Positions 1 through 9,078 of a stretch of 64,000 nt of DNA are shown piece after piece (the first letter of the stretch is position 1; each line of letters begins with the position of its first letter). The stretch is taken from positions 34,821-98,820 of the forward strand of contig NZ_CALFXI010000074.1 of NCBI RefSeq assembly GCF_937958065.1, written 5' to 3'. The notes beneath the pieces are model-generated. The model saw nothing but the letters and a program-made list of their open reading frames with translations, made no database searches and was not told where the DNA came from. The position numbers and the translations under genes were made by a program. Source of the stretch: an uncultured Steroidobacter sp. (lineage in GTDB: Bacteria > Pseudomonadota > Gammaproteobacteria > Steroidobacterales > Steroidobacteraceae).

Positions 1-414
1 CACCCTGTCCATGCCATGACGGTGGCCTTCCCGATCGCGCTGACGTTCTGCAACTTCGGGGCGGACGTCTTTTATTGGTGGACCGGCGATGCGTTCTGGG
101 CCCGTGCCGCGGTATGGGCCTCCGGCATGGCCTTCCTCATTGGCCTGCTCGCCGCCGGCTCCGGGGTGATGGAGCTGATAATGGTTCCCGGCATACGCGC
201 GAGGGCTTCCACATGGACGCACGCGGTGATCGCGGTCGTGCTCCTGTCGATTCTCGGCGCGAACTGGGGCTACCGCCTCTTGGGCTACGAGGCTGCCGTG
301 CTGCCCTATGGCGTTCTGCTGTCGGGCCTCTGCGTCATCATGGTGGGCGCGACAGGATGGCATGGGGGCAAGCTCGTGTTCGACTACAACCTGGGCACAT
401 CGAACGGCAGCTGA
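1..414 (+). CDS. DUF2231-family membrane protein, 5' end outside window
   Basis: The reading frame is open from base 1, and the residues before the first ATG at 16 (HPVHA) fit the HPxHP start of DUF2231 proteins, so the true start lies upstream of the window. The visible 137 residues contain four hydrophobic segments, as expected for this small four-helix inner-membrane family. The function of DUF2231 proteins is not established; many lie near redox or c-type cytochrome genes. The 3' end overlaps the convergent HemJ-like gene by 31 bases. The family assignment is good and the function unknown. Confidence 0.7.
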   Translation, partial: HPVHAMTVAFPIALTFCNFGADVFYWWTGDAFWARAAVWASGMAFLIGLLAAGSGVMELIMVPGIRARASTWTHAVIAVVLLSILGANWGYRLLGYEAAVLPYGVLLSGLCVIMVGATGWHGGKLVFDYNLGTSNGS

Positions 415-896
415 CCGCCCCTGGGCTCCATGAGCCAGTCCGGCAGCGCGACTCGTTCGAGTGCGGGCTTGGCGAGGACCAGAATGAGGATCGCGAGCAC
501 CGTGGCCAGCAGAATGAGCAGCGGCAACAGGGGCCCGGGCGTCTGGCGCTCTCCCCTGGTCTCGCCCACGGCGACGATCGTGCCGCCCACCCACGCGTGG
601 AAGCCGACCAGCAACGCCACGAAAATGAGCTTCGCGAACATCCACACGACGAACACATCCAACAGGAACATGAGCAGCGTGCCCACGGTCACAGCGAACA
701 CTGCGGCGGGAGTCACGACCCAGATATAGCTGTAGTGAAACGCCAGCCTCATCCGCGTGTATTCCACCTGGCCGATCGCCGGGTCATGACGAGCCTGCAT
801 CACGGTCAGCGCAAACAGCCCCGCGCACCAGAGCACCAGGGCGGCGATGTGAAGCCCCTTCAGATACGGGACCGCGCCATCCAGCCAACGAATCAT
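384..896 (-). CDS. HemJ/CopD-like four-helix membrane protein
   Basis: A 170-residue, strongly hydrophobic protein with helices at about 14-33, 52-78, 80-100 and 120-145. The start LKGLHIAALVLWCAGLF and the later segment FAKLIFVALLVGFHAW carry the conserved His, Trp, Lys and His residues of the HemJ (UPF0093)/CopD superfamily, which includes haem-binding protoporphyrinogen oxidase. Its ATG overlaps the stop of the upstream oxidoreductase gene in an ATGA, so translation is probably coupled. That context makes a redox partner, passing electrons between the oxidoreductase and the membrane, as plausible as a role in haem synthesis. Confidence 0.65.
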   Translation of the reverse strand: MIRWLDGAVPYLKGLHIAALVLWCAGLFALTVMQARHDPAIGQVEYTRMRLAFHYSYIWVVTPAAVFAVTVGTLLMFLLDVFVVWMFAKLIFVALLVGFHAWVGGTIVAVGETRGERQTPGPLLPLLILLATVLAILILVLAKPALERVALPDWLMEPRGGQLPFDVPRL

Positions 897-3199
897 GGCC
901 GCGCCCTCTCCACGGACTCGGCTCGGATTCGGACTGGCACACCTTTATATGAAGGAGTCTTGGACAACTCGTCGCGGTAGCCGACGGGAATCAGCGGGTT
1001 CGCTTCGGGGTAGTACGCGGCGAGGCAACCATCCGGCAGGTCGTAGGCAAGGATCTTCAACCCCCGCACCCGCCGCTCGGCACCGTCCTCCACTGCGCAT
1101 TCGAGCGTCACGAGCTCTCCCTCCGTAAGGCCCCGGCGCACCATCTCCTCCGGGTTGATGAGGACGATGTCGCGAGGCCCCGAGAGTCCTCGCAGCCGGT
1201 CGGAGAAACCGTAAATCGTGGTGTTGAACTGATCGTTCGAGCGCAGCGTGATGAGCGTGAGCTCCTCGCCCTTTGGACGCTGGCCCAAAGAAGTCAGAAA
1301 TTGGGGCGTGGTGAACTGGGCCTTGCCGCTCTCGGTCTGCCACTTTCGGTCGCGCGCCGAGTTGCCACGGTAGAACCCGCCCGGCGTGAAGAGTCGACCG
1401 TTGAAGTCGTGAAACTCGTCCGGATACGTCGCCTCGATGAGGCTCCGAATCAGTCCGTAGTCGGCGGTCCACTCGTCCCACTTCACCATCGGGTTTGGAG
1501 GCAGCGTCGCCTTGGCGATGCCAGCGACGATAGCGACTTCGGATTTCAGATGCGGTGATGCAGGTGCGCGCTTGCCCAGCGAGCCGTGGATCATGCTGAG
1601 CATGTCCTCCATCGTCACCACCTGCGGCCCGGTAGCCTGCCGGTCTGTCTCGGCGCGCACGAGGCAAGGCAACAGCCAGCTGTTGCGTCCGGGCAGCAGG
1701 TGTGAGCGATTGAGTTTGGTCGCGATCTGAACATTGAGGTCGAGATCGCGCCAGGCCTGCTCGGCGCGTGCCCGGTCGGGGATGGAGCGAGCCAGGTTGC
1801 CGCCGAGCGAAATCAGCCCCCGCACCGATCCATCGAGCAATCCCTCGACCATCTCCACCGTGGAGCGTCCCTCTTCCCGCGGGGGCTCGAAGCCGAAGAG
1901 CGCCTTGAGCTTGTCCATCGGCACGTCGTCGGGCTTCTCGGTAATCCCCACCGTGCGTTGACCTTGCACGTTGGAATGTCCACGCACCGGCGAGATGCCC
2001 GCACCCTCGCGTCCAATGTTTCCCCGCAGCAGCAACAGGTTCACGAGCATGGCGAGGCTGAGCCAGCCACGCACGTGCTGGGTGAGCCCCATGCCGTAGA
2101 TGCCAATGACCGTATCTGCCGAGACATACATCTCCGCCACTTTCTGGAGCTCGCCGCGGCGCAGACCGGACTCCTTCTCGATCTCCTGCCAGGACACTTC
2201 GCGCAGCAGCGTCTCGAGCTGATCGAACCCCGTCGTGTGCTGCTCGATGAAGCTTCGGTCGATGATTCTTCCTTTCGCCTCGGCATCCAGTTCCAGCACT
2301 CGCTTGCACAGCCCGGCAAGCGCCGCGATGTCACCACCCGGCGTAACCTGGAGATACAGGTCCGAGATACGTGTCGGGGACTTCACGGTCATCTGCGCGG
2401 GACTCTGAGGATTGGTGAACTCCAATAACCCGCGCTCGCGCACTGGGTTGAACGTGACGATCTTGCAGCCGCGCTCCTTGGCGGCCTGCAGCGCGTGTAG
2501 GAAACGCGGGCTGTTCGATCCGGTGTTCTGCCCGAAGAACAGGATCAGCTCACAACGATCGAAGTCCGACAGCACGCACGTTCCCACGCCCACTCCGATC
2601 ACCTTCCTGAGTGCCACGTTGGTGGTCTCGTGGCACATGTTCGAGCTGTCGGGCAGATTGTTGTGTCCATACAGGCGCGCGAACAGCGCGAAAAGATAGG
2701 ATGTCTCCAGGCTCGCCCTGCCGGAGGTATAGAAGACCGTCGATTTCGGATCGAGTGTTGCCAGCTTTGCGCCGATCCCCTCGAAGGCTTCCTGCCACGT
2801 CGTCTGGACGTAACGATCCGAGTCGGCGTGATAACGCATCGGATGCGTGAGGCGGCCCGTCTCCTCCAACTCGTAATCCGACAGTCCGCGCAGCTCGGTC
2901 ACGCTGTGGTCGGCGAAGAAATCGGGCGTGCAACGAGCGCGCGTAAGGTCCCACACCGTCGCCTTGGCGCCGTTTTCGCAGAACTCGAACAAGTGCGGCT
3001 GCGGTGGCTTGGTCCAGGCGCAGGACGTGCACATGTGCCCACCGGGCTTGTTCTGGCGCATCAGCGTGCGCAAAACGTCGAGTTTCGGCTTCTGGTCCAC
3101 GAGGACATGGCCGATTCCCCTCAGCGACCCCCAGCCGCCGGTGGGTCTGTCGTAGTACGGCGTGTCGGGGCGCTGACGGGTTTCCTCGGACTCGCTCAT
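893..3199 (-). CDS. FdhF/YdeP-family molybdopterin oxidoreductase
   Basis: A 768-residue protein of the molybdopterin oxidoreductase superfamily, closest in pattern to E. coli YdeP. The N-terminus has C57, C60 and C74 in CTSCAW and FEFCENGAK, the reduced cysteine set typical of YdeP rather than the four-cysteine iron-sulfur motif of true formate dehydrogenases. C189 in SNMCHE is at the place of the Sec/Cys molybdenum ligand. A C-terminal dinucleotide-binding domain follows from about residue 650. The frame extends upstream to 3271, but the ATG at 3199 has a strong AGGAGG just before it. There is no signal peptide, so it should be cytoplasmic. The substrate is unknown; YdeP itself is linked to acid resistance. 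The HemJ-like gene is coupled downstream. Confidence 0.85.
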   Translation of the reverse strand: MSESEETRQRPDTPYYDRPTGGWGSLRGIGHVLVDQKPKLDVLRTLMRQNKPGGHMCTSCAWTKPPQPHLFEFCENGAKATVWDLTRARCTPDFFADHSVTELRGLSDYELEETGRLTHPMRYHADSDRYVQTTWQEAFEGIGAKLATLDPKSTVFYTSGRASLETSYLFALFARLYGHNNLPDSSNMCHETTNVALRKVIGVGVGTCVLSDFDRCELILFFGQNTGSNSPRFLHALQAAKERGCKIVTFNPVRERGLLEFTNPQSPAQMTVKSPTRISDLYLQVTPGGDIAALAGLCKRVLELDAEAKGRIIDRSFIEQHTTGFDQLETLLREVSWQEIEKESGLRRGELQKVAEMYVSADTVIGIYGMGLTQHVRGWLSLAMLVNLLLLRGNIGREGAGISPVRGHSNVQGQRTVGITEKPDDVPMDKLKALFGFEPPREEGRSTVEMVEGLLDGSVRGLISLGGNLARSIPDRARAEQAWRDLDLNVQIATKLNRSHLLPGRNSWLLPCLVRAETDRQATGPQVVTMEDMLSMIHGSLGKRAPASPHLKSEVAIVAGIAKATLPPNPMVKWDEWTADYGLIRSLIEATYPDEFHDFNGRLFTPGGFYRGNSARDRKWQTESGKAQFTTPQFLTSLGQRPKGEELTLITLRSNDQFNTTIYGFSDRLRGLSGPRDIVLINPEEMVRRGLTEGELVTLECAVEDGAERRVRGLKILAYDLPDGCLAAYYPEANPLIPVGYRDELSKTPSYKGVPVRIRAESVERARP

Positions 3200-3657
3200 A
3201 ACTCCTCCTGCACGACGCGGCCACGCCGTGCAGCAACGGTGTCCCTGAACCGGCCTGGAAGTCAGCTCCATCGTCCGGGGCGGTCCCGCGTTCCTTTGTG
3301 GGCCTGAAGAATCTCTGCCCGGAGCAGCGTTATTCGGCGCGAGCGCAGGAAACGCGCACTGTCAGCGTGTGGTTCCTGAGGATCGAGCGCTGGTCCGCGA
3401 ACAAGCGCGGAATCCCAGAATTTCATTACGAGGCTGCTCGCGCTCGTTACCTGCAATGTCGCGCTGGCGAGCAGTCGGCGCAGTCAGCAATGTTTGCTTC
3501 ACCTGATCGCGCGCCACTTGCACAAGCTCAGATGGGCAATGATGCGCAACAGCGTTTCTCTCCAGAATGTATCGGCTCATCCCGAAGGCCAGAGCCCTGT
3601 CCGCAAGCATGGACCAGCTGGGTTGAATGGTGAACTCAATCTCTTCACTATTTGCCG
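3200..3657. other. Intergenic stretch without a recognisable gene
   Basis: This 458-base gap separates the divergent oxidoreductase and phosphotransferase genes. It must hold both promoters, but I found no convincing -35/-10 pair, no strong inverted repeat and no open frame resembling a protein family. Short frames on both strands here have no ribosome binding site and low-complexity composition. Confidence 0.5.
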
Positions 3658-4683
3658 ATGGACCTTGACGCATATATCAGATCTTCCGCGCTCTCCATAG
3701 CGCGCGCAGAGTTCGGCGAACGAGCCCAGCCAATCGCGCTGACTGTGTCGCACACCAGAGGCGGCTTGGAGTCGGCATCGATGCGGCGAGTGGTCTTGAG
3801 AGCTCGAGAGCCGACAGGTCGTTCGCACAAGCTGAGTCTCATGGCGAAGCAGCTCGAAGGAGCAACGGCCAGAGAGGCTGCTGTGTATCGGCAGCTCCTC
3901 ACATCTCGCGGCTTGAGCGCATGTTTACCGAGGGTGTTCCGAGTCGACGAACTCTCGCACGAGCGCGCCATAGTGTTCTTGGAGTACGTGCAACGAGTCA
4001 GCACCTGGCCCTGGCGCGATATTTCCGCGTCTGCCACCGTGATGCAGCACCTCGCATCGCTCCATCGAATGCACACCGGGACCGGGGCTGTGCTGCCCGC
4101 GTGGGACTACGAAACGATGCTACGCGAGTCCGCGATCACAACGCTGGAACAGCTTCGACGTATGCGCAGAGATCCAGAGTTTGCATGGCTGCGCCGCTCG
4201 CTACCTTCGCTCGATCGATTGGTGAACGCACTTCCGGCGAGGCGCTCGGAGCTGCTCGCGTTCGATTCCTTCGGCAAGACGCTGATACACGGTGACCTGC
4301 ATCCCGGCAATGTCATCGTGCGAAAGCGAGATGCTCGCCCTGCGCCCGTGTTCATCGATTGGGCGCGCGCTCGTACCGGCTCGGCACTCGAGGACGTGAG
4401 CTCGTGGTTGCAGACGCTGGCCTACTGGGAACCGGAGGTGCGCCGTCGACATGACACGCTGCTGTCGTGCTACCTGAGCGCGATGGGCCACGAGAATGGC
4501 TTACGTTCCCATGTTCGCGAAGCGTACTGGATTGCGGCGGGTTGTAATGCACTTGCCGGCGCCTTGCGCTACCACTGCTGGAAAGCGGGAACGGCAAGTT
4601 CATCACGGCAACGGGCCGGCGCAGCTCACGCCGCGCGCGATTGGCTCAGAATCGTCGAACGTGCCAGCGCAGTCTCTGGCTAA
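3658..4683 (+). CDS. Aminoglycoside/choline-kinase-like phosphotransferase
   Basis: A 341-residue protein with the APH-type kinase fold. The Brenner motif HGDLHPGNV at 211-219 supplies catalytic D213 and N218, and FIDW at 232-235 supplies the metal-binding D234. K64 is a candidate ATP-binding lysine in the N-lobe. The family phosphorylates small hydroxylated molecules or macrolide/aminoglycoside drugs; nothing in the sequence or context points to antibiotic resistance. A TTG two codons upstream is in frame, but I chose the ATG at 3658. It stands alone between an oxidoreductase and a SnoaL-like gene. Confidence 0.75.
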   Translation: MDLDAYIRSSALSIARAEFGERAQPIALTVSHTRGGLESASMRRVVLRAREPTGRSHKLSLMAKQLEGATAREAAVYRQLLTSRGLSACLPRVFRVDELSHERAIVFLEYVQRVSTWPWRDISASATVMQHLASLHRMHTGTGAVLPAWDYETMLRESAITTLEQLRRMRRDPEFAWLRRSLPSLDRLVNALPARRSELLAFDSFGKTLIHGDLHPGNVIVRKRDARPAPVFIDWARARTGSALEDVSSWLQTLAYWEPEVRRRHDTLLSCYLSAMGHENGLRSHVREAYWIAAGCNALAGALRYHCWKAGTASSSRQRAGAAHAARDWLRIVERASAVSG

Positions 4684-4761
4684 GCACCGACGGAGCTCTC
4701 CGAAACCTGGTGCGGTCGGTCGCTCGACAGGTTTGAAGCCCTGCACCTTGCCCAGATCGCC

Positions 4762-5250
4762 TCATCGCAGTTGGGCGAGAAAAGAGGCCGTGTCATATTG
4801 CACCCATTCCTCCAGGAGCTGGCCATTCGGCGCGTATCGGAAAATGTTGATGACTCGATATTCGAATCGTTTGCCGTTCGGCTGGAGCGGCCCCTCGGGC
4901 AGGCCGGTGAATGTGCGCGCGAATACTCCCGCGAAGCGCGTTCTAGTCGCGAGATAATCGCCGCCATCCGACACGACGGCCTGCCGTGTCACGGTAAAGT
5001 CGTCGAAGGCCGCGCGACACGCTGCGAAGTAATCCCATAGTTGCTCACGATTCAGGTCGCCGCTGGGCCCATGAAACCGGAACTGCGGGTGGAAGAACGC
5101 TGCAAGCGCAGCGTCGTCCTGTTTTGCAATTCCGACGTTCCCAATGCGAATCAGCTCTCGCACACGCGGAGGCAAAGTCGGGTCGTCGGCGCTCAGGCTG
5201 TTCTCGTCCGTGCGGCCGAGGGCGAAGTTATCTGAGGTGTTACGCTGCAT
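4762..5250 (-). CDS. SnoaL-like / NTF2-fold protein
   Basis: A 162-residue protein from the ATG at 5250 (an in-frame ATG also exists at 5268). The central part (GIAKQDDAALAAFFHPQFRFHGPSG, then an aromatic strand with FEYRVINIFRY and the ending LLEEWVQYD) follows the SnoaL-like branch of the NTF2 superfamily, which includes polyketide cyclases, dehydratases and many orphan enzymes. It lies about 110 bases downstream of, and on the same strand as, the LysR gene, so it could be co-transcribed. No substrate can be named. Confidence 0.65.
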   Translation of the reverse strand: MQRNTSDNFALGRTDENSLSADDPTLPPRVRELIRIGNVGIAKQDDAALAAFFHPQFRFHGPSGDLNREQLWDYFAACRAAFDDFTVTRQAVVSDGGDYLATRTRFAGVFARTFTGLPEGPLQPNGKRFEYRVINIFRYAPNGQLLEEWVQYDTASFLAQLR

Positions 5251-5361
5251 GGCTTCATCTATCCTCACCAGGTGGATCGGGCTTGGGCTCGACAGATACT
5301 TCCCAACGCCGAAAGCGACGCATCGTTCCGTTCCCGCGACATGACTGCGAGATGCCGGGAC

Positions 5362-6291
5362 CTATGAGGGCGCACGCCGGGCGCCGCCATTGACGATCGG
5401 CGACTTGATGAAATCGACGAATGCGCGCAGCGGCGCGGGCATGAGGCGCCCGCTGGGATAGTAGAGAAAAGGTCCCGAGAAGCGCTGCCACCAGGGTTCG
5501 AGGATCGCCTCGAGCGCGCCGCTGTCCAAATGTGGACGCAGCCAGTCCTCGAAAAGATAAATGATGCCGGTACCGGCGAGGGCGGCCTGGACCGCAAGAT
5601 CGGTTGCCCCACCGACTTGCACGATGAGCTGGCCCGCAGGATCGACACGCACGACCTCGCCGTCGCGCTCGAACTCCCAGGGCGCGATCGAGCGGCCAGC
5701 GAAGCGGCCGCGCAGACAAGCATGGTTCAGCAAATCGCGCGGATGCTGCGGTCGGCCGCGCCGATCGAGATAGGTGGGAGCTGCGGCCGTCGCGAAGCGC
5801 TGAACGCGCGGCCCGATCGGCACCGCGACCATGTCTTTCTCCAGCCGCTCCTCATAACGAATGCCCGCGTCGCAGCCGGCCGCGAGAACGTCGACGAAAC
5901 TGTCCTCGGCAAGCACTTCGAGCTGGATGTCGGGATAGGCGGCGAGAAAAGCCGGAACGATCGCGGGCAAGACCAAGCGCGCGGCGCTGACCGGCACGTT
6001 GAGACGCAATGTGCCCGCGGGCCTGCTGCGAAAGCCATTCACCACATCGAGCGCTGCTTGCACTTCATTCAATGCCGGCCCCAGCCGGTCGAGCAGCTGC
6101 TGCCCCGCCTCGGTCGGAACAACGCTACGCGTGCTGCGATGGAGCAGCCGCACGCCGAGCTGCATTTCCAGCCGACGTACCGCGGCGCTCAGCCCGGAAG
6201 CGCTGACGCCCGTGACACGCGCGCCGTCGCGAAAACCCTTGGCGCGTGCCACTGCAAGGAACGCATTCAAGTCACCAAGATCGATGTCCAT
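5362..6291 (-). CDS. LysR-family transcriptional regulator
   Basis: A 309-residue full-length LysR protein. The winged helix-turn-helix occupies about residues 1-60 (LGDLNAFLAVARAKGFRDGARVTGVSASGLSAAVRRLE split over helices 2 and 3), followed by the linker helix and a periplasmic-binding-protein-like effector domain starting near residue 90. It is transcribed away from the aldo/keto reductase at 6390 with 98 bases between the starts, the usual arrangement for a LysR activator and its target. The effector is unknown. Confidence 0.9.
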   Translation of the reverse strand: MDIDLGDLNAFLAVARAKGFRDGARVTGVSASGLSAAVRRLEMQLGVRLLHRSTRSVVPTEAGQQLLDRLGPALNEVQAALDVVNGFRSRPAGTLRLNVPVSAARLVLPAIVPAFLAAYPDIQLEVLAEDSFVDVLAAGCDAGIRYEERLEKDMVAVPIGPRVQRFATAAAPTYLDRRGRPQHPRDLLNHACLRGRFAGRSIAPWEFERDGEVVRVDPAGQLIVQVGGATDLAVQAALAGTGIIYLFEDWLRPHLDSGALEAILEPWWQRFSGPFLYYPSGRLMPAPLRAFVDFIKSPIVNGGARRAPS

Positions 6292-6328
6292 TGTTCGTGA
6301 TTCCGCACAGCCCGTGCGAACTCTAACG

Positions 6329-6351
6329 GGTTATCGAACGAGCGGGTAACC
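6329..6351. promoter_or_regulatory. Inverted repeat between lysR and the aldo/keto reductase gene
   Basis: GGTTA and TAACC arms are separated by 13 bases in the 98-base divergent intergenic region, 38 bases before the aldo/keto reductase start. Dyads of this spacing are typical for LysR binding, although it is not the classical T-N11-A. Confidence 0.3.
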
Positions 6352-6389
6352 ACTACCCTGACCCGAGTCATTCCCGAGGAGCTCGATCC

Positions 6390-7259
6390 ATGTTCAACAG
6401 CAAAGAAACCGGTACGTTCAAGCTAGGCAATCGTATCGTGAAGCGGCTTGGCTACGGCGCCATGCAACTCGCCGGCCCCGGCGTTTTCGGTCCGCCCAAG
6501 AACCGTGATGCCGCGCTGGCGGTGCTGCGCGAGGCGATTGCAAGCGGTGTAAACCACATCGATACCGCCGATTTCTACGGGCCGCACGTGACCAACCAGA
6601 TCATTCGCGAAGCGCTCGTGCCCTATCCCGAGGATCTGGTGATCGTCACGAAGGTCGGCGCGAAACGGGGCGCCGATGGATCATGGAACCCGGCGTTCTC
6701 TCGCGAAGAGCTGACTGCGGCAGTTCACGACAATCGTCGCAATCTGGGTATCGATGTACTCGATGTCGTCAATCTGCGCATCATGTTCGAGGTCCACCAT
6801 CCGGCCGAGGGCTCCATCGAGGCGCCGCTCACCGTGCTCGCCGATCTGCAGCGGCAGGGACTGGTGCGCCATATCGGCCTGAGCAATGTCACTCCGGCTC
6901 AAGTCGATGAGGCACGCCGAATCTGCGAGATCGTCTGCGTGCAGAACCAATACAACCTGGCGCATCGGGCCGACGACGCTCTGATAGACGAGCTGGCTCG
7001 GCACAGCATCGCATACGTGCCGTTCTTCCCGCTCGGCGGGTTCACGCCACTGCAGTCATCCACGCTCTCGAATGTCGCGGCCCGGCTCGGTGCCACGCCG
7101 ATGCAGCTCGCGCTCGCCTGGCTGCTACGGCGTGCACCCAACATTCTTTTGATTCCAGGCACGTCCTCCCTCGCGCATCTGCGCGAAAACCTGGCCGCGA
7201 GTCAGCTGACGCTGTCGCCGGAAACGTTCGCTGAGTTGGACGGGATTGGCGCTGGATGA
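6390..7259 (+). CDS. Aldo/keto reductase
   Basis: A 289-residue NADPH-dependent oxidoreductase with the TIM-barrel AKR fold. The active-site signature HIDTADFYG supplies D58 and Y63, and K88 in IVTKVG is the catalytic lysine. The C-terminal NADP-binding loop IPGTSSLAHLREN is intact. The overall pattern resembles the E. coli YdbC/PdxI pyridoxal reductase group, but substrate assignment from this is unsafe. Translation starts at an ATG with GAGGAGCTC before it. It is probably controlled by the divergent LysR protein. Its last 58 bases overlap the convergent metallophosphoesterase gene. Confidence 0.88.
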   Translation: MFNSKETGTFKLGNRIVKRLGYGAMQLAGPGVFGPPKNRDAALAVLREAIASGVNHIDTADFYGPHVTNQIIREALVPYPEDLVIVTKVGAKRGADGSWNPAFSREELTAAVHDNRRNLGIDVLDVVNLRIMFEVHHPAEGSIEAPLTVLADLQRQGLVRHIGLSNVTPAQVDEARRICEIVCVQNQYNLAHRADDALIDELARHSIAYVPFFPLGGFTPLQSSTLSNVAARLGATPMQLALAWLLRRAPNILLIPGTSSLAHLRENLAASQLTLSPETFAELDGIGAG

Positions 7260-9076
7260 CGCAGGGTGAAGTTGTCACGCAGCCGATGCTCTGCGTCGTA
7301 GACGCTCATTTCCAGCGTGTCGCCGAACACGCGCACGATGCCGTAGTGATATCCGCTGAACACCGTGTGATCCAGCCACGCATGCGTCGGACCGCTGCGC
7401 TCGTGATTGCCGCCAAAGCCACCTACCTGCACGTGCACAACCCCTGTCGGATTGATCTTGCCGTTGGCCAGCGGCCAGGTGCGCTCGTAGCTGTGGAGAT
7501 GGCTGTAGAACACCACGTCCACGCCGTGACGCTCATACACGTCGAGGAAGTCGCGTTGTACTTCCTCGTCGCCGAGCGCCGAGGGCTCGACATAAGTGTT
7601 GCCGTAATCGTCGTCATCGGAGCTGTACGTTGGATGATGATGAACGGCGATCTTCCAGCGAGCCCGTGATTGCTTCAGGCTCGTCTCGAGCCAGGCACGC
7701 TGGCGCGCACGGAAGCCTGGCTCACGGCGCTCGTGGCTCACCAGATTACTGTCGAGCACGAAGAACTCGACATCACCCACACGGCGGCTGTAATACCCGT
7801 TCGAGCCGGGCACATCGTGATAATGATTGAACCAGACAAGATCGCCCTCGCCATTGCCGGGCGCGGCGAGCATGGGCACGCGGCTGGTGAGCGGCGTCAT
7901 GCCGGGGAAGTACTCGTGCGTCCATTGCCAGCGATGCTCTGCGGTGCCGCTGTCGGTGAGATCGCCCGTCATGAGCAGTAGGTGCGGACGCGCTTCCCAC
8001 ACGCCGCGAGCGATATGCGCATTGATGAACGGGCGCGCCTCGGTATCGCCGCCGACTGCGAACACGACGGGCTGACCCGCCAGTGGCAGCGTACGGAACG
8101 TGAGTGGCCCGGAGTCGATGCGCTGCCCGTTCTCATCGATCGCCGTGATGCGGTAGAAATACGGCGTATCGGCTTTCAATCCTTTCAAGCGCCGCTTATG
8201 CAGCCGGCCGGGCGCAGCGATCTCGATCTTGTGTTCGTACGGGACACGCTCGCCCCATTCGAGCAGCGCAGTTGATGCCTTGTCGGTTTCCCACACCAGC
8301 CACATCTCGCCCTCATCCGGCGTGTTGAGATACGGGCCCGCTGTGAAATGGAGCTCCGCGCGGCGGCGGCCCTCGTCGATCATCCGTGATCGTTCTGCGA
8401 ATGCCTCGGAGATCTGTTGCGGCGTCAGCGCGGTGTCATGCAGGACGACATCTTTCACCAGGTCGCCAAGTTGCATGTAGGGCTCGGCGCGCGTGTAAGC
8501 GGCGAGATCCAGGCGAGTCCACGAGGGAAGCGGGGCCTGCCGCTCTTCGAGCAATGCACCGTTGTGATACAGCCGCCAGCGCCCGCCCTCGTAGCTGCCG
8601 ATCACGTGATGCCATTTCTCCTTGTAGCCTTCGAGATCGCCCTCGCTGCTGCGCGTACGAACGATCGTCGCTCGTGCGCCCGTCGCGGTCCGCTCGCCCG
8701 CCGGCCCGAAGAAAAACGCCCCGTCGCGATAGCCGAACGTCCACGACGGCCGCTGCTCATCTTGCGCGACCACCATCGCCCCGACGGGACGATTGACGTG
8801 ATCGAGCAGCCACAGCTCGATGCTGAAACTGCCGCCCGGTGCCGCAGCCCCTTGCAACAGATCTTCGCGAGTCTCGCTCGCCTCCTCACCGGCGAGGGGG
8901 GGCGCCCGCCAGGCGGGCGCCGAGATCAATGGCGCCGGCTCACTCTTCCGCTCACGCGGAATCGGCAAGCTGTAGTCCGGCGGAAACTGCCACTCCGCGA
9001 CTTTGGTGGCGTTCGCTGTCGGCGGCAACGCCGTCGACAGCAACACGAGAACGCTCGTCATGATTGCGATCTTCAC
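7202..9076 (-). CDS. Secreted metallophosphoesterase with LamG-like N-domain
   Basis: A 624-residue protein. The GTG at 9076 gives a proper signal peptide (MKIAIMTSVLVLL, cleavage after TANA) and lies two bases after the TonB receptor stop, so I prefer it to the ATG at 9061. After the signal come a laminin-G/concanavalin-like domain (about 75-230), a fibronectin-III-like domain like that of purple acid phosphatases (about 245-335), and a calcineurin-type phosphoesterase domain. Metal-binding motifs are visible: GGD, TGD, PGNGE (for GNHE), HHHP and SHLHSYER. It should hydrolyse phosphomonoesters or diesters in the periplasm or outside the cell. It forms an operon with the TonB receptor upstream and is presumably under the same GntR operator. 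Confidence 0.85.
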   Translation of the reverse strand: MKIAIMTSVLVLLSTALPPTANATKVAEWQFPPDYSLPIPRERKSEPAPLISAPAWRAPPLAGEEASETREDLLQGAAAPGGSFSIELWLLDHVNRPVGAMVVAQDEQRPSWTFGYRDGAFFFGPAGERTATGARATIVRTRSSEGDLEGYKEKWHHVIGSYEGGRWRLYHNGALLEERQAPLPSWTRLDLAAYTRAEPYMQLGDLVKDVVLHDTALTPQQISEAFAERSRMIDEGRRRAELHFTAGPYLNTPDEGEMWLVWETDKASTALLEWGERVPYEHKIEIAAPGRLHKRRLKGLKADTPYFYRITAIDENGQRIDSGPLTFRTLPLAGQPVVFAVGGDTEARPFINAHIARGVWEARPHLLLMTGDLTDSGTAEHRWQWTHEYFPGMTPLTSRVPMLAAPGNGEGDLVWFNHYHDVPGSNGYYSRRVGDVEFFVLDSNLVSHERREPGFRARQRAWLETSLKQSRARWKIAVHHHPTYSSDDDDYGNTYVEPSALGDEEVQRDFLDVYERHGVDVVFYSHLHSYERTWPLANGKINPTGVVHVQVGGFGGNHERSGPTHAWLDHTVFSGYHYGIVRVFGDTLEMSVYDAEHRLRDNFTLRHPAPIPSNSANVSGDSVS

Positions 9077-9078
9077 TT

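Noticed and set aside
945..2309. A second minus-strand frame of 454 codons within the YdeP-like gene
   Set aside because: It is the +1 shadow of the molybdopterin oxidoreductase, which keeps homology along its whole length without a frameshift.
3658..4683. Antibiotic resistance role for the APH-like phosphotransferase
   Set aside because: The fold is shared by many housekeeping kinases, and no mobile element or other resistance gene is near.
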